From Clostridium sp. OF03-18AA (GTDB taxonomy: Bacteria > Bacillota > Clostridia > Lachnospirales > Lachnospiraceae), in contig NZ_QUEP01000003.1 in assembly GCF_003478035.1 (NCBI RefSeq), positions 248,001 to 312,000 of the forward strand: a DNA stretch of 64,000 nt, in the 5' to 3' direction. The notes below the pieces were generated by a model, which worked only from the letters and a program-made list of their open reading frames with translations, made no database searches and was not told where the DNA came from. Of the stretch, positions 62,960 to 64,000 are shown in pieces. Every line of letters begins with the position of its first letter. Positions within the stretch are counted from its first letter, which is position 1. Both the position numbers and the translations under genes were made by a program.

Positions 62960-64000
62960 GGTCTTCTCCTTTGCAATTCCAGATGCCTGCTCTCCCACCG
63001 CCGTCTTCCGACCGGTCTCCCCCGTCAGGCAGGATCATCTCCGCCTCCAGGACACGTTCAGTCTCATCTGTTATTTTATAATAATCACTGATCCGGTATC
63101 CGATCACCCATAATATATGGTCTCCGTCCGCCAGGACCGGAATTCGGTCCCGCTCTTTTTCCGGGATCTTTTCATCGATCATAAACCTTCCGAGCTTCTT
63201 TTTTCCTCCGCCGGAAAGTGTGAAATAATCCCCGTTTTTCCTGTATCGTATGGATAATCCATCTTTTATTTTATCATAGTCAAACCATTTCGTATACTGG
63301 TTTTTCGGAATTTCCAGTTCTTTTTTCCGTTGGGTGACATGAAGGCGGATCATGGTCGGACCGAGCTGCAGGATCTTTCTCTCTCCCGCTTCCGGATCGA
63401 TCTTCTTTTTTTCTGTATCCAAAAGCGCTTCGCAGGATAAAGTTTTCAGACCTGCCATTTTCACCTCTGTGCATTCCAGGTCCTCTGCATTTTTCCTGAA
63501 TTTATAGGCCGAAATGTCCCCAGTCTTCTCTCTTCTTTCTTTTTCTCCCACCTGGCACACTTTCCGGATCTCCAATGTCTCATACCCGCGGACCGCCTGC
63601 AGATCATACGGAAGGTCCGCAATACAGCCGCCGCCCGGACCGGAAAGATCCATAACCAGCCGGATGTGACGCTCCGTGATGTCTTTCGCCTTCCCGGCAG
63701 CATTTAAGATCATTCGGCGGATGATGTAGGTTTTTAAGATTTCGGGCTGGGGATCAAGGATTTCGGTGCGGATCTTTACAGAATTTCCGGTTCGGGTCTT
63801 TTCCTTCCGCTCACTTTCCCTTAAGACCCTCTCCGCTTCCGCCTCGAAATACGCATCCGCTTTGGCAGCAAACTCCGACACCGCCAGGATATGTTCCGCC
63901 GCCCGGCTGTTGATGTTCTCCGTCACCCAGGGCAGGAGCTCGTTGCGGATCTTATTTCTCGTGTAATCATTCTCCTTATTTGTGGAATCTTCACACCAGG
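62952..64000 (-). CDS. tilS: tRNA(Ile)-lysidine synthase, 5' end cut by window
   Basis: About 349 C-terminal residues are visible. The segment EDSTNKENDYTRNKIRNELL near the window edge is the conserved EDxSN...RNxIR region of TilS, and the C-terminal substrate-binding domain follows (KWFDYDKIKDGLSIRYRKNG, FTLSGGGKKKLGRFMIDEKI). The PP-loop ATPase domain lies beyond 64000. Converts C34 of tRNA-Ile(CAU) to lysidine. Position before hpt and ftsH supports the call. Confidence 0.9.
   Translation of the reverse strand, partial: WCEDSTNKENDYTRNKIRNELLPWVTENINSRAAEHILAVSEFAAKADAYFEAEAERVLRESERKEKTRTGNSVKIRTEILDPQPEILKTYIIRRMILNAAGKAKDITERHIRLVMDLSGPGGGCIADLPYDLQAVRGYETLEIRKVCQVGEKERREKTGDISAYKFRKNAEDLECTEVKMAGLKTLSCEALLDTEKKKIDPEAGERKILQLGPTMIRLHVTQRKKELEIPKNQYTKWFDYDKIKDGLSIRYRKNGDYFTLSGGGKKKLGRFMIDEKIPEKERDRIPVLADGDHILWVIGYRISDYYKITDETERVLEAEMILPDGGDRSEDGGGRAGIWNCKGEDHG

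Overview
The window reads as chromosome of an endospore-forming gut Clostridia, most likely Lachnospiraceae. Support: a spoIIM homologue, Gram-positive gene orders (spoIIM/NUDIX/xerD-type recombinase, recA-recX-rny, tilS-hpt-ftsH), strong AGGAGG-type ribosome sites, a Gram-positive LexA box at recA, a group B-type [FeFe] hydrogenase, a 2-hydroxyacyl-CoA dehydratase activase-like giant protein, and roughly 50% GC with a clearly AT-richer foreign patch at 7.8-8.9 kb. I cannot name the species. Most genes are on the minus strand.

Layout. 0-6.2 kb: the N-terminal part of an iron-sulfur/FAD oxidoreductase, then a transporter / M20 amidohydrolase / PatB-type C-S lyase operon facing a divergent XRE-cupin regulator with matching palindromes at both promoters. 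6.2-8.9 kb: a gene graveyard, with a small IS66-like MITE, three decayed genes of a sugar-acid/TRAP operon, tRNA-Leu, an integrase tail and other mobile-element debris. 9-18 kb: housekeeping block (FAD oxidoreductase, XerD-type recombinase, spoIIM, NUDIX, proC, rny, recX, recA). 18-24.3 kb: an AGCS amino-acid symporter behind a glycine riboswitch, then a PhoR/PhoB-like two-component system with a Na/Pi transporter. 24.4-24.7 kb: a compact locus built like a type I toxin-antitoxin module. 24.7-30 kb: subtilisin-like protease, lysA, rhomboid-like protein, pyk. 30-36.4 kb: the activase giant and the convergent hydrogenase. 36.4-40.2 kb: a 197-bp palindrome, a riboswitch-like leader and a NitT/TauT-type ABC transporter operon carrying the second MITE. 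40.3-46.2 kb: MATE exporter, small monooxygenase, two flavodoxin-like proteins, second AGCS symporter with a C26 amidotransferase, tRNA-Gly. 46.2-50.7 kb: LysR/FAH/SDR/aminotransferase cluster. 50.7-60 kb: VanW protein, MntP, three tRNAs, rhodanese-TtcA fusion, homocysteine methyltransferase/MTHFR, GH13 enzyme. 60.5-64 kb: ftsH, hpt, tilS (cut by the edge).

The more unusual material is between genes: two copies of a 132-133-bp element, each with its own perfect 8-bp target duplication; a family of GC-rich hairpin repeats (called A, B and H here) at gene ends, with compensatory changes in one hairpin; and three leader RNAs with possible regulatory folds (glycine riboswitch at 19.7 kb, an unassigned leader at 30.2 kb, and an unassigned switch-like leader at 37.1 kb). 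All calls come from reading the sequence; no database search was run.
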